A stretch of 64,000 bases of DNA from Hyphomicrobiales bacterium. Lineage in GTDB: Bacteria; Pseudomonadota; Alphaproteobacteria; Rhizobiales; Rhizobiaceae. Where the stretch lies: the NCBI GenBank assembly GCA_017305835.1, contig JAFKJY010000053.1:1-64000 (forward strand). The letters are read 5' to 3'. Below the pieces are notes generated by a model that did no database searches, was not told the DNA's origin, and saw nothing but the letters and a program-made list of their open reading frames with translations. Each line of letters begins with the position of its first letter. Within the stretch, counting starts at the first letter, position 1. The position numbers and the translations under genes are program-made. Below are positions 21,166 to 30,745 of the stretch, piece after piece.

Positions 21166-22301
21166 TGCTGCGCCACCCCAAGCCCGGACGCGAAGGCGGT
21201 CAGGCGCGCGGCTTCGGCGCTGCCGGTCCCGAGCGCGGCGACGCCGCGGGCGAGCGCGTCGCGCGCCTCCTGCTGCCGGCCGAGAACCTGATAGGAGCGG
21301 ACGAGCCGCTGCCAGCCGTCGAGGTCGGCGGGGTTTTCCCGCAGCCGCGCGTCGAGCTGCGAGACCATGCCCTCGATCATCGCCAGCCGGTCTTCCGACG
21401 ACATTTCCATCGCGGCGTCGACCTGGTCCTTCGTCGGCGCCGGGCCCGATGCGGCGGTCTGGCCTGCGGCCTCCGGCGCGCCGAGCCGCGCCAGCTCCTG
21501 CCGCGCCGCGCCGCGCCAGGGCGAATCGGCCGGCAGGTCGGCCGCCATCTGCCGCCACAGGTCGGCGGCGTCGGCGTTCTTGCCTTCCTGCGAATAGCCG
21601 AGCGCGAGGAAGTAGCGGGCGCGGGCATCCTTCGGATCGACGGCCAGCGCGCGCTCGAAGGCGGCCTGCGCGTCGGTGCTGACGATCCCCTGCGCGGCCG
21701 CGACCAGCGCCTCGCCGAGGCCGCCCTCGCGCTGCGCGGAGGCGCCGTCGAGGCGGATCGCGTTGCGGAAGGCCGTCACGGCGTCGTCGTTGCGGCCCAT
21801 GCGCAGATAGATCGGCGCGAGCACGTCCCAGCCGCGGCCGTCCTGCGGGTTCTGCCGCAGGTGCAGCTCGGCGCGGGCGACGAGCTCGTCCATCGAGCTT
21901 TCGGCCGGGCTCTTGGTCAGCCGCGCCTCCAGCCGCTGGTCGGGCAGAGCCGGCGAGCCGAGCACGGCATAGGCGCCCCAGCCGAGCACCGGAACCGCCA
22001 GCACAGCGGCCGAGACGAGCAGCCTGCCGATGCGGTCGGAGGTCGTGCGCGTGTTGCCGCCCGCCCTGCCGTCGGCGAGGCGCAGGATGCGGCGGCCGAT
22101 CTCGGCGCGCGCCTCCTCGGCTTCCGCCGCGCCGACCAGCCCCGTGCTGGCGTCGCGCTCAACCTCGCGGAGCTGGTCGCGATAGACCTCGATGTCGTGG
22201 CCGGCGCCCTCGTGTGCTGCCGCCGGCGCGCGCAGGAACGGCCACAGCACCGCCGTGCTCGCGGCCAGCGTCAGCAGCGCTGCGGTCAACCAGAAGAACA
22301 T
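21162..22301 (-). CDS. ccmI: CcmI/CycH, apocytochrome c chaperone
   Basis: 379 residues. Two N-terminal transmembrane helices (about 2-21 and 95-115) flank a cytoplasmic leucine-zipper-like loop ([14 protein letters not shown]), and the periplasmic C-terminal part carries TPR motifs. This is the bipartite CcmI/CycH design. It binds apocytochromes c and delivers them to CcmF-CcmH. It is the first gene of the ccmI-ccmE-ccmF-ccmH operon. The 112-bp gap upstream separates it from the lipoprotein gene on the same strand. Confidence 0.93.
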   Translation of the reverse strand: MFFWLTAALLTLAASTAVLWPFLRAPAAAHEGAGHDIEVYRDQLREVERDASTGLVGAAEAEEARAEIGRRILRLADGRAGGNTRTTSDRIGRLLVSAAVLAVPVLGWGAYAVLGSPALPDQRLEARLTKSPAESSMDELVARAELHLRQNPQDGRGWDVLAPIYLRMGRNDDAVTAFRNAIRLDGASAQREGGLGEALVAAAQGIVSTDAQAAFERALAVDPKDARARYFLALGYSQEGKNADAADLWRQMAADLPADSPWRGAARQELARLGAPEAAGQTAASGPAPTKDQVDAAMEMSSEDRLAMIEGMVSQLDARLRENPADLDGWQRLVRSYQVLGRQQEARDALARGVAALGTGSAEAARLTAFASGLGVAQQ

Positions 22302-22413
22302 GCCACCTCAAATAGCCATGCCGGCGAAGGCTGCCAATGGCAGCACTTGCGACCAATTGGCATTGATCCGGGGCAAATTTCCGGCAGGCGGCCGCCGACC
22401 GGACGCGGCGTTC

Positions 22414-22878
22414 TCAAGTCAGCGGCGTCCAGCTCCCGTCGGCATTGCGGCAGGCGGTGCCGCCGACGCTCTTCGACTGGCTGCCGTAGGAGACCTTGTG
22501 GGTGTACTGGCGGCAGTCCTGCGAGCCGACGCGATAGGGCTGGTAGGCGACCACCTCGCCGGTGACGTCGCCGCGCTGGCTCTTCCAGTTCACCGGCTGG
22601 CCGGCCTGCGAATATTCGAGCGCGTGGTATTCGGCCTCGAGCGCGCGCCTGCGGTCGCCCTCGGCGAGCGGGGTGGCGACGGCGCCCGCGACGAGCCCGT
22701 TGCCCATCGCGGCCAGGATCGAGCGCGAGGCGGGCGCCGGATCGCGGCCGGCGGCGAACTGGCCGAGCAGCGAGCCGGACGACGTGCCGTCGCCGCCGCC
22801 GCTCGTGGCGCAGCCGCCGAGCGCCAGCCCGGCTGCGAGCACCACCCATGTCATGTTCCTGGCCATGCCCAGCATCAT
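22414..22878 (-). CDS. Small outer-membrane-type lipoprotein (17-kDa surface antigen-like)
   Basis: 154 residues with a lipoprotein signal peptide and lipobox LALGGC (Cys about 22). A Gly-rich segment (MGNGLVAGAVATPLAEGD) and a C-terminal domain with SQDCRQYTHKV and the end GTACRNADGSWTPL resemble RT0821/Lpp0805-type surface proteins related to the rickettsial 17-kDa antigen. Specific function is unknown. Several Met codons occur near the N-terminus (22878, 22875, 22866, 22857); the exact start is uncertain. It lies between feuQ and the ccm operon on the same strand. Confidence 0.7.
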   Translation of the reverse strand: MMLGMARNMTWVVLAAGLALGGCATSGGGDGTSSGSLLGQFAAGRDPAPASRSILAAMGNGLVAGAVATPLAEGDRRRALEAEYHALEYSQAGQPVNWKSQRGDVTGEVVAYQPYRVGSQDCRQYTHKVSYGSQSKSVGGTACRNADGSWTPLT

Positions 22879-22957
22879 TCGTCCCTTCGGCCCGCGGCTA
22901 CCGGCGATGTTTGGCCGAATTGGGGCCTGCCGACCATCGCGCCGTTTACGTCCCGCC

Positions 22958-24346
22958 TCAACTCAGCGTCCGCCGCAGCGTTACCGAAGCCTTGAGGCCG
23001 CCGAGGTCGGAGCGGCCGAGCTCCAGCCTGCCACCATACTCCTTGACGAGGTCGGAGACGATGGCCAGGCCGAGGCCGGTGCCGGGCTTGGTCTCGTCGA
23101 GGCGGCGGCCGCGCTGCAACGCGTCGCGCGCCTTCTCGGGCGGGATGCCGGGGCCGTCGTCCTCGACCGTCAGCACGAAATGCGGCTGGGCGGGATCCGG
23201 GTCCGGCGCGAGCCCGATGCCGACTCGGACCTTCGCGCGCGACCATTTCATGGCGTTCTCGAGCAGGTTGCCGGTGATCTCCTCCAGGTCCTCGCGCTCG
23301 CCGGCGAAGGTGACGTCGGCGGACGGCAGGACAAGCGAGACGTCCTTGTCCGGACCCAGCTTGCGCACGACGCGCGTCATGCGCTCCATCACCGGCCGCA
23401 CCGGCGTGCGGAAGACGACGCTGTCGCGCTGCGCGGCGATGCGGGCGCGCTGGAGATAGTGCTCGAGCTGCTGCTGCATGGCGCCGGCCTGCTCGACGAT
23501 CAGCCGGCCCTTGCCGTCGCCGAGCGCCCTGCCCTCGTTGAGAAGCACGGCGAGCGGCGTCTTCAGCGAGTGCGCCAGGTTGCCGACCTGCGTGCGGGCG
23601 CGCTCGATGATGCGCCGGTTGCTCTCGATCAGCGCATTCGTTTCCTCCGCCAGCGGTGCGATCTCGTTGGGAAACTCGCCGTCGAGCCGCTGCGCGGTGC
23701 CCTGCCTGATCGCCGCCAGCGCCTGCCGCACATGGTTGAGCGGCTGCAGGCCGAGCATGATCGCCACGGCGTTGATGCCGATCATACCGAGGCCGAACAA
23801 AGCGAGATAGGTGTAGAGCTTGCGATCGAAGGCGGTGATGTCGCGCTCGAACTCGCTGCGGTTCCCCATCATGCGGAAGCGCGCCGCGCGGTCGTGGCTG
23901 TCGAGCGAGAACTCGCTCTCCAGCACCTCCAGCTCCTCGCCGGCGGGACCGGTGGTGAAATAGCGCCGCTGGACGTCGCTGCCGAACGGCACCTCCTCCA
24001 CCGTGGGCGCCGCGACCTCGCCGTTGAGCGAGATCGAGCTCAGCTCGCCATGGGTTTCCTTGGTGACGGGGATGACCGACCAGTACCAGCCGGAACCCGG
24101 CTCGACGAAGCGCCGGTCGCCGAGATTGGGGGCGCCGGTCAGGTTGCCGGCATCATCGACGCCGACCGAGCTGATCAGGTTGAACAGGTGCGCCGACAAA
24201 AGGCTCTCGAAGCCGCGCTCGCTGGCGTCCCGGAACAGGGTCGAGATGATCGTGGCGATGACGACCAGCGCCGCGATCGCCCAGATCGTCGAAAAGGCGA
24301 TGACGCGGAAGGCGAGCGATCGCGGGATCAGCCCCGGCAGGCGCAT
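22958..24346 (-). CDS. feuQ: Sensor histidine kinase FeuQ homologue
   Basis: 462 residues: transmembrane helices at about 12-37 and 177-200, a periplasmic sensor between them, HAMP, HisKA with His259 in NLAHSLKTPLAVLLNE, and an ATPase domain ending with GTGLGLAIV. The PhoQ-like H box and the position after a FeuP-type regulator and a small secreted protein match feuNPQ of rhizobia. In Sinorhizobium, FeuQ phosphorylates FeuP to control osmoadaptation genes such as cyclic glucan export, and is restrained by FeuN (known from that system). I recall feuPQ near cycHJKL in Rhizobium too, as here. Confidence 0.85.
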   Translation of the reverse strand: MRLPGLIPRSLAFRVIAFSTIWAIAALVVIATIISTLFRDASERGFESLLSAHLFNLISSVGVDDAGNLTGAPNLGDRRFVEPGSGWYWSVIPVTKETHGELSSISLNGEVAAPTVEEVPFGSDVQRRYFTTGPAGEELEVLESEFSLDSHDRAARFRMMGNRSEFERDITAFDRKLYTYLALFGLGMIGINAVAIMLGLQPLNHVRQALAAIRQGTAQRLDGEFPNEIAPLAEETNALIESNRRIIERARTQVGNLAHSLKTPLAVLLNEGRALGDGKGRLIVEQAGAMQQQLEHYLQRARIAAQRDSVVFRTPVRPVMERMTRVVRKLGPDKDVSLVLPSADVTFAGEREDLEEITGNLLENAMKWSRAKVRVGIGLAPDPDPAQPHFVLTVEDDGPGIPPEKARDALQRGRRLDETKPGTGLGLAIVSDLVKEYGGRLELGRSDLGGLKASVTLRRTLS

Positions 24347-24382
24347 GGGCTCACCCGCACCGCCCGGCGCATCGGGCGGCCG

Positions 24383-25048
24383 TCACGCCTGCGGCTCGCG
24401 CATGCGATAGCCCATGCCGCGCACGGTCTCGATCATGTCGATGCCCATCTTCTTGCGCAGGCGGCCGACGAAGACCTCGATCGTGTTGGAATCACGGTCG
24501 AAATCCTGGTCGTAGAGGTGCTCGACGAGCTCGGTGCGCGAGACCACCTCGCCCATGTGGTGCATCAGGTAGGCGAGCAGGCGGAACTCGTGCGAGGTCA
24601 GCTTCAGCGTGGTGCCGTTGATGTCGGCCTTGGACGACTTGATGTCTAGCCGCAGCGGCCCGCAGGTCAGCTCCGACGAGGCATGGCCTGCCGCGCGGCG
24701 GATCAGTGCCCGCACCCGCGCCAGCACCTCCTCGATGTGGAAGGGTTTGGTCACGTAGTCGTCGGCGCCGGCGTCGATGCCGGCCACCTTGTCGCTCCAG
24801 CGGTCGCGCGCCGTCAGGATCAGCACCGGCATCTTGCGGCCGTCGCGGCGCCAGCGCTCCAGCACGCTGATGCCGTCCATCTGCGGCAGGCCGATGTCGA
24901 GCACGACCGCGTCGTAAGGCTCGGTGTCGCCGAGGAAATGCCCCTCCTCGCCGTCGAAGGCGCGGTCGACGACGTAGCCGGCATCGCCCAGCGCCTCGCA
25001 GAGCTGGCGGTTGAGTTCCTTGTCGTCCTCGACAACCAAGATGCGCAT
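24383..25048 (-). CDS. feuP: Response regulator FeuP homologue (PhoP-like)
   Basis: 221 residues: receiver domain with phospho-acceptor Asp51 (VVLDIGLPQMDG), Lys in TKPFH, and an OmpR-type winged helix (LTSHEFRLLAYLMHH, VRGMGYRM). The start at 25048 (MRILVVEDD) is the standard receiver N-terminus; the longer frame to 25225 reads through the intergenic region. It precedes feuQ by 36 bp and follows feuN by 49 bp, so a feuN-feuP-feuQ operon is likely. Confidence 0.88.
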   Translation of the reverse strand: MRILVVEDDKELNRQLCEALGDAGYVVDRAFDGEEGHFLGDTEPYDAVVLDIGLPQMDGISVLERWRRDGRKMPVLILTARDRWSDKVAGIDAGADDYVTKPFHIEEVLARVRALIRRAAGHASSELTCGPLRLDIKSSKADINGTTLKLTSHEFRLLAYLMHHMGEVVSRTELVEHLYDQDFDRDSNTIEVFVGRLRKKMGIDMIETVRGMGYRMREPQA

Positions 25049-25097
25049 CGGTTTCCCCTCGTCTTCCCCAGGGCGGCCGTCAGGCCGCCGCGGTGTC

Positions 25098-25391
25098 CTA
25101 GAGCGGCTCCTCGAACGGGATCCGCTGACCCCGCTCGCCGTTCTTGCCGGAGACGATGACGACGCCGACGCAGACCGCGCGGCCGCTGCGCTGCTCGATG
25201 CGGACATCGGCCAGCACGCCGCCATATTCGGCGGCCTTCTGCTGGCCGATCGCGCGGCAGTCGCCGGCCACCTGCACGATCGCCGAGGGCGGTGCCTTGG
25301 GGACGCCGAACGGCATCGCGCCTGCGGCGCCCGGAGCGAGCGCGAGGGCGGATACCAGCCCGGCCACGATATGGTTGACGACCTTTTTCAT
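25098..25391 (-). CDS. feuN: FeuN-like small periplasmic modulator
   Basis: 97 residues with a clear signal peptide (MKKVVNHIVAGLVSALALAP, cleavage near AAGA). The mature part of about 70 residues holds two Cys (CRAIGQ and AVCVGVV) that could form a disulfide. In Sinorhizobium, FeuN is a small secreted protein encoded directly upstream of feuPQ that keeps FeuQ from over-activating FeuP, and it is essential. The assignment rests on size, secretion signal and position; I could not align it. The start at 25391 is chosen for its signal peptide. Confidence 0.7.
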   Translation of the reverse strand: MKKVVNHIVAGLVSALALAPGAAGAMPFGVPKAPPSAIVQVAGDCRAIGQQKAAEYGGVLADVRIEQRSGRAVCVGVVIVSGKNGERGQRIPFEEPL

Positions 25392-25469
25392 GGTGCCTTC
25401 ATAGCGCAGCCGGGCTGAACGCGAAATGAACAATCAAAGCGCCTCGCGCGCGCGTAGACCGCCCTGCGT

Positions 25470-25676
25470 CTAGCCGATGCGCGTCCTCGCGCCGAGGCGG
25501 CCGAGGATCGCCACGATGCCAGAGATGGCGGTCACCGCCTGCAGCACGGAATCCGTCAGCGCGCTCCCGTCGAGGCCGTCGACGGGGATGCCGAACAGGG
25601 CGGCGGCCGCACTCGCCACGCCGATGACGGAGGCCCAGATCGTGCGCGAAAGATACCAAGGCTTGATGTTGTCCAT
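25470..25676 (-). CDS. Small holin-like membrane protein after GTA g15
   Basis: 68 residues with two hydrophobic segments (about 10-27 and 40-60) separated by a short Asp-containing loop and a basic C-terminus (GRLGARTRIG), a layout seen in small phage holins. It lies 15 bp after the megatron gene on the same strand, so it is probably the last gene of the GTA operon. A role in membrane permeabilisation for particle release is inference from size and position; it could also be unrelated. Confidence 0.5.
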   Translation of the reverse strand: MDNIKPWYLSRTIWASVIGVASAAAALFGIPVDGLDGSALTDSVLQAVTAISGIVAILGRLGARTRIG

Positions 25677-25691
25677 TGCAAACGTCCTTTC

Positions 25692-28600
25692 TCAGTTGAG
25701 GGGGAAGAAGAATGTGGCCGGGTCGCCTGCGACCGCGCCGATCTGGCGCACGGTGAACGCGGCCGTCGCGGGCGCGCCGCCGAAGTCGGCGGCGATGTCG
25801 ACCGCGGCATAGGTCCATTGCGGCGCCCCGACGGTGACGGACCGAACCGTCGCGCCGCCCTCCGGCGCCACGTCGACGCGGTAGGTCTCGGCCGCCTCGT
25901 CGAGCGGCGGGCTGCTGGCCAGCCCGCGGTCCGCGTCGATGCGCGCACGGCGGATCCAGTCGAGCCGCAGCGCGCCGTCGCCGAGCTGGCGGGCCTTGAG
26001 ATGGACCGGCGACAGCGGCCGGCGGGCGCGCAGCAGCCGCGTCAGCCGCCAGGTCGCCGGCGCAATCTCCTCGGCATGGCCGAACTGCATGACCTCCCAC
26101 TCGCCGTTGGCGGCGAGCACGGCCGCGAGGTTGGCGCCGTTGAGCAGTTGCAGGTCGGTCACGCTCGCCAGCTCGCCGGCGAGCAGCGCGACCTCGACCG
26201 CCCCGGTCCGGTCGAACCCGCCCTCGAAGCCGGGGCCGAGCGCAGCCGTCAGCCGCCCCACCGTCGCCTCGCGGGCGGCGAGCGTGCGGCGCTCGAAGCC
26301 GGTCGACTGCGGCGACACATAGGCCGCATGCGGCACCCAGGGCTTGGCCCGCACCGCCAGCCGGAGCTGGTCCTGCGGGCCGGCGGCGCCCGGCAGCATG
26401 GGCAGGTCGAGCAGCAGCGCCAGCGGCGGCCCGGCGCGCGCCACACGCGGCTTGGGCGGCGCCTGCAGTGCCGTGCGCCAGGGCGACGGCGCGACGCGCC
26501 GCACCCGCCGTCCGGCGATCTCGCGCGCCGCGCCCGCTTCTACGGAGGTGATCAGGAAATCGGAGGCGCCCGCCTCGTCCTCGAGCCGCACCGTCCCGCC
26601 CGGCGCGAGGTCGATGCGGCCCTGCTCGACGGCGAAGCCGACCTGTTCGCGCGCCGCCCACCGCCGCCGAGCCCTGTCGGCCAGCAGCGCCTCGGCCATC
26701 GCCGCGTCCATCACGCCGGGAAAGGACGTCTGCTCGATGCCGCCATGGCCGGCGCCCGGCACTACGGCGCGGGCGCTCGCCGACTGGTAGTCCTTGGCGG
26801 GATCGCCGAAGACGAGCGACATCTCCGCCGGCAGCTCGTGGTCGGGCACGCGGGTGCGCGAGCGGACCGGTCGGTCCTCCGCCACCACGAAGTCGCCGAC
26901 CGGCACCGCCGCGCCGAGCGGTGCCTCTTCCATCGCGAAGGAGAGCATGCCGCCCGCGTCTGCCGTCACGAGGCCGTAGAGGTCGACGACCGGCTCCAGC
27001 GCGGAGCGCGCCGACACCGGCCCGTCGACGACGTAGCCCGTCACCGTCCCGGCCACGCGTTGCGTATCGGCCGCCGGCAGGTCGCAATCGGCGAGGATCG
27101 CGTTGACCAGATCTGCGACGGCGACCTCGTTCAGCCGCCCGTTCAGCCAGTGGCCGAGCAGCCAGTTGTTGCCGTCGCTCCACACGTCGGTGCGCGCCGG
27201 GAAGGCCGGATAGGGACGCGCATCCCACGCCCAGAGATAGATCCGCCCGGGGTCGAGCATGCGGCCGCCATAGACGGGAGAGACGGGGTTGGCGGCGCCG
27301 TCGAAGCCGGTGGCCGTCCCGTCCCAGGTGTCGAAATGCGCCGCGACCAGCGCGCGGCTCGCCACGTCCGAACGCCCGCCGCTGGAGAAATGGGGCGTCG
27401 CGTTCTCCGACGATTTCGGATCGGGGAAGACGTTCGGCTGGTTCGGCCCCTTGTCGACGGCCGGGCAGCCGAGCTCGGTCAGCCACAGCGGCTTGCCGCG
27501 CGGCACCCAGGCGGTCGGCGTGCTGCTCTCCACGCCGCCCGGCCGGTCGTAGTGCGGGTTCGACCACCAGGACAGCAGGTCCTTGTAGCGGAACACCCAG
27601 GGCTTGCCGTAGGCGCCGTCGCTTATCGGCGTCCGCTCGCGGGCGAGCCGGTCGGCGCCGCTCGCATAGTACCAGTCGAAGCCCTCGCCGGAGGTGACGC
27701 CGGCCCGCAGCCCGTCGGGATCGTAGGGGTGCGCGAAGCCGTCCGGGTTGGTGCCGGCCTCGTCGCCGTCGCGCCAGTCCGCCAGCGGCATGTAGCAGTC
27801 GATGCCGACCGCATCGACGGCCGGATGCGCCCACAGCGGATCGAGGTGGAAGCAGACGTCGCCGCTGCCGTCGGCCGGCTGGTGGCCGAAATACTCCGTC
27901 CAGTCGGCGCCGTAGGTGATCTTCGTCGCGCCGCCGACGATCCCCCGCACCTGCGCCGCGAGGTCGCACAGCTCCTCCACGAACGGAAACGCGCCCGCGC
28001 CGTCGCGCAGCGTGGTCAGCCCGCGCAGCTCCGAGCCGAGCAGGAAGGCGTCGACGCCGCCGGCCGCGGCCGCGAGCTTCGCATAGTGCAGCACCAGCCG
28101 GCGATAGCCCCAGTCGCCATCCGCGCCGCCGAAAGCGATGGTGTCGCCGCCTGCCGTGAAGTCGCTGCCGTCGGCCCCGCCGCAGAACGCCGCGACCTGG
28201 CTGCGGGCCGCGCCGGTCTTGTCGGCGTTGCCGGGCCGGCCCGGTGCGGGATCGCAGGTGATCCTGCCGCGCCACGGATAGGGCGGCTGCGATGCCGCTC
28301 CCGTCCACGGATCGGCCAGCGCGTTGTCGGCCGCTATGTCCATCATCACGAACGGGTAGAGCGTGACCTTGAGGCCCCGCGCCTTGATCTCGGCGATCGC
28401 GTCCATCACGCTGCGGTCGGAGGGCGTGCCGCCATAGGCCGCGCCGCCCTGATAGCTGGAGACGAGGCCGGCGTCGGCCCGCTCCAGCCCCGAGACTCGC
28501 CAGTCCTGCGACAGCGACGCCGCGTCGTGGTGCGACACCTTGGGGCGGATCGTGCAATGCCCTGCCCTCAGGTCGTCGCCGAACCAGGTCACCACCAGCG

Positions 28601-29393
28601 CCACGTGCTCCAGTGCCGGGCACAGCGCCTGCAGCTCGTCGAGCGAGGCGACGAAGTCGCTTGCCGCATGCAGCACGTGCCGGTTCTCGGCGCTCACCTC
28701 GCCCGGCGAGGGCTGGCGCGTCACCACCGACGGAGACAACCCGTACTCGGTCGAGCCGGGGATCATCGCCACGGCGCGCACGCGGCCCGCCAGCGAGCCC
28801 ACCGGCCGCATCACCTCGAACTGGAACTGCGGGATGCGGTTGCCGTAGTCGGCGAGCGGGAAGCGGTCCACCACCACATAGGCCGTGCCGCGATAGGCCG
28901 GCGTGTTGCCGCCGCCCTGCCGCGATTCGATGAGCGGGTCCGGCCCCTGCCCCTCGCTGCCGGGATAGAAGCGCAGCTCGACCTGGTCGAGGTCGAGCTC
29001 GCGCCCGTCCGCCCAGACTCGGCGGATGCCGGCCACCTCGCCCTCGCACAGCGCGAAGCCGACATTGGCGTAGTAGGAATAGGTGGTGACGCGCGGGCCG
29101 CCCTTGCCGCCCTGCCGCTCGGTGCGCGCCTCCTCCTCGAAGCGGGTGGCCCAGATCATCACGCCGCCGAGGCGGGCCGTGCCGTAGAGGCGCGGCAGCG
29201 GCACGCCCTCCTCCGCCGAGAAGGGCCGCGCGCCGGAGAGCCGCGGCCCCTCGTAGTGGCGGGTGGAATCGATCAGCGCCCGGTCGATCAGGTAGCCGGC
29301 GATGGCGCCCGCGGCCGAGCCGATCGCCGCGCCGACGGTGCCCAGCGTGCCGCCGATGAAGGCGCCGGCGGCCTGGAGGAGGATCGTTGCCAT
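25692..29393 (-). CDS. GTA megatron / baseplate host-recognition protein (g15)
   Basis: 1233 residues. The N-terminus has a Gly/Ala-rich hydrophobic stretch (AAGAFIGGTLGTVGAAIGSAAGA), then a phage-tail domain. A glycoside hydrolase-like TIM-barrel region lies around residues 290-720 (MVMPAtypical segments such as LLGSELRGLT, WLTELGCPAVDKG), followed by a tail-fibre/hub-like C-terminal half. This matches the R. capsulatus GTA gene 15 product, which forms the central baseplate megatron. The length agrees with the family (about 1,200-1,300). It follows the NlpC/P60 gene by 9 bp. Antisense open frames of over 1,300 codons here are GC-frame shadows. Confidence 0.93.
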   Translation of the reverse strand: MATILLQAAGAFIGGTLGTVGAAIGSAAGAIAGYLIDRALIDSTRHYEGPRLSGARPFSAEEGVPLPRLYGTARLGGVMIWATRFEEEARTERQGGKGGPRVTTYSYYANVGFALCEGEVAGIRRVWADGRELDLDQVELRFYPGSEGQGPDPLIESRQGGGNTPAYRGTAYVVVDRFPLADYGNRIPQFQFEVMRPVGSLAGRVRAVAMIPGSTEYGLSPSVVTRQPSPGEVSAENRHVLHAASDFVASLDELQALCPALEHVALVVTWFGDDLRAGHCTIRPKVSHHDAASLSQDWRVSGLERADAGLVSSYQGGAAYGGTPSDRSVMDAIAEIKARGLKVTLYPFVMMDIAADNALADPWTGAASQPPYPWRGRITCDPAPGRPGNADKTGAARSQVAAFCGGADGSDFTAGGDTIAFGGADGDWGYRRLVLHYAKLAAAAGGVDAFLLGSELRGLTTLRDGAGAFPFVEELCDLAAQVRGIVGGATKITYGADWTEYFGHQPADGSGDVCFHLDPLWAHPAVDAVGIDCYMPLADWRDGDEAGTNPDGFAHPYDPDGLRAGVTSGEGFDWYYASGADRLARERTPISDGAYGKPWVFRYKDLLSWWSNPHYDRPGGVESSTPTAWVPRGKPLWLTELGCPAVDKGPNQPNVFPDPKSSENATPHFSSGGRSDVASRALVAAHFDTWDGTATGFDGAANPVSPVYGGRMLDPGRIYLWAWDARPYPAFPARTDVWSDGNNWLLGHWLNGRLNEVAVADLVNAILADCDLPAADTQRVAGTVTGYVVDGPVSARSALEPVVDLYGLVTADAGGMLSFAMEEAPLGAAVPVGDFVVAEDRPVRSRTRVPDHELPAEMSLVFGDPAKDYQSASARAVVPGAGHGGIEQTSFPGVMDAAMAEALLADRARRRWAAREQVGFAVEQGRIDLAPGGTVRLEDEAGASDFLITSVEAGAAREIAGRRVRRVAPSPWRTALQAPPKPRVARAGPPLALLLDLPMLPGAAGPQDQLRLAVRAKPWVPHAAYVSPQSTGFERRTLAAREATVGRLTAALGPGFEGGFDRTGAVEVALLAGELASVTDLQLLNGANLAAVLAANGEWEVMQFGHAEEIAPATWRLTRLLRARRPLSPVHLKARQLGDGALRLDWIRRARIDADRGLASSPPLDEAAETYRVDVAPEGGATVRSVTVGAPQWTYAAVDIAADFGGAPATAAFTVRQIGAVAGDPATFFFPLN

Positions 29394-29402
29394 GGATGGG
29401 AA

Positions 29403-29870
29403 TCAGCCGATGTCGGGTGGTGTACTTGGCGCCCGCGCCGGGAAGGCGAAGATGCCGGCGATGCGTCGGCGCCATTGCGGGACGAGGAAGGAGACCGTCA
29501 CCGCCCTGCCCTCATAGGCATGGACGAAGCGGTCGGCCCCGAGCGCGATCGCCGCGTGCTTGGCCGGCAGATGCGGCCGCCAGCGGAACAAGAGCACCGC
29601 GCCGGCGAACGGCGCGTCCGCATCCGTCGTGACGAGATGGCGCCGGGCGGCGGCGAGCAGCCTGTCCTCGCCGCCGGCCTCCGCCCAGTCGGGCGCGTAA
29701 GCGCCGGGCCGCTCCGGCTCGTCGCCGTAGAGGTCGCGCCACACTCCGCGCACGAGGCCGAGGCAGTCGCAGCCGACGCCTCGCCGCGCGCCCTGGTGGC
29801 GATAGGGCGTGCCGACCCAGGCGAGCGCAGCCGCGACCACGCGCCCGCCATCCATCCGCTCGTCGCTCAT
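29403..29870 (-). CDS. GTA NlpC/P60 peptidase (g14)
   Basis: 155 residues of NlpC/P60 fold. Catalytic Cys36 in GCDCLGL, His105 in AKHAAIAL and the third polar residue His117 in FVHAY are all present. In GTA and siphophage tails this subunit cuts peptidoglycan peptides during DNA delivery. The start overlaps the hub-gene stop by 4 bp (ATGA), giving translational coupling. Family: phage cell-wall peptidase of the TIGR02219 type. Confidence 0.93.
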   Translation of the reverse strand: MSDERMDGGRVVAAALAWVGTPYRHQGARRGVGCDCLGLVRGVWRDLYGDEPERPGAYAPDWAEAGGEDRLLAAARRHLVTTDADAPFAGAVLLFRWRPHLPAKHAAIALGADRFVHAYEGRAVTVSFLVPQWRRRIAGIFAFPARAPSTPPDIG

Positions 29871-30745
29871 GGCACCAGCGGCCCTCCGTCGAACGCGCCG
29901 TCCGGCGTCACGTAGGAATAGGCCGAATCGTTGCCCGGCAGATGCGGAAAGCCACGAAAATTTAGCGCGTTGGCGAATTTCGCCTTGCAGGTGGCGAAGC
30001 GCTTGTCGCAGCCGGCGACGACGCTGAAGGCGTCGCCCGGCACGGGCTGCGCGGCGAGCGAGGGCCAGATCACCAGCGTCGTGCCGGCCGCGTCGTGGCG
30101 GAAATCGACGACGCGCTCCGTGCGGCCGGCCGAGGCGCCGGACGTCCAGCTCAGCACGCCGTTGGCGAACCAGCCCGCCGCATAGGCGTCGAGACCTGCG
30201 ACGACCATCTGGTCGTGGCCGTTGAAGGAGACGACCTCGCCGGTCGCCGTGAAGGTCGGCCCCGCCAGCCCGACGCCGCAGCGTGCGTCGCCCAGCTCGG
30301 CGTCGCAGCTCCGGCGCACCAGCCGGCCGCTGACGAGATCGAGGCCGCGGCCGAAGCTCTCCAGCTCGGCGACGAACCTGTCGTCGGCCCGCGTCATCTT
30401 GCCGATCGTGGCGCGGCTGAGCACGGCGAACTCACCCGGCTCGCGCCAGTTGACGATCAGCGTCTCGACCGCCGCGCCGTCATAGCGACCGTCGAGGATG
30501 TCCTTCTCGGTGATGCGGTCGGACGACAGCACGCCCTCGACGTCGGCGGTGTCGATGCCCAGTCCCTCCGACCGCCGCGCCTCGCTGGCCGAGAAGCCGG
30601 TCTCGGGCGCGAATTCGGTCCCGTCGAGGACGAGCGCGCGGTCGTGGTCGGTGAAGCCGAACACGGTGCCGTCGCGCAGCGACACGCGCCAGCAATAGCA
30701 GAGCGTCGTGACGGTCGCCTGCAGATGCGTGCCGAAGGCCGTCAT
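29867..30745 (-). CDS. GTA baseplate hub protein (g13, DUF2163)
   Basis: 292 residues of the DUF2163/BR0599 family (TIGR02218). Four cysteines, Cys147 and Cys156 (RRSCDAELGDARCG) and Cys246 and Cys253 (AGCDKRFATC), are arranged as expected for the iron-sulfur site described for the R. capsulatus GTA hub. The C-terminus has the conserved NFRGFPHLPG segment. It overlaps g12 and g14 by 4 bp on each side. Confidence 0.94.
   Translation of the reverse strand: MTAFGTHLQATVTTLCYCWRVSLRDGTVFGFTDHDRALVLDGTEFAPETGFSASEARRSEGLGIDTADVEGVLSSDRITEKDILDGRYDGAAVETLIVNWREPGEFAVLSRATIGKMTRADDRFVAELESFGRGLDLVSGRLVRRSCDAELGDARCGVGLAGPTFTATGEVVSFNGHDQMVVAGLDAYAAGWFANGVLSWTSGASAGRTERVVDFRHDAAGTTLVIWPSLAAQPVPGDAFSVVAGCDKRFATCKAKFANALNFRGFPHLPGNDSAYSYVTPDGAFDGGPLVP

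Noticed and set aside
25818..29915. A 1365-codon plus-strand open frame over the GTA megatron gene
   Set aside because: Shadow of g15 in high-GC DNA; g15 has clear family motifs.
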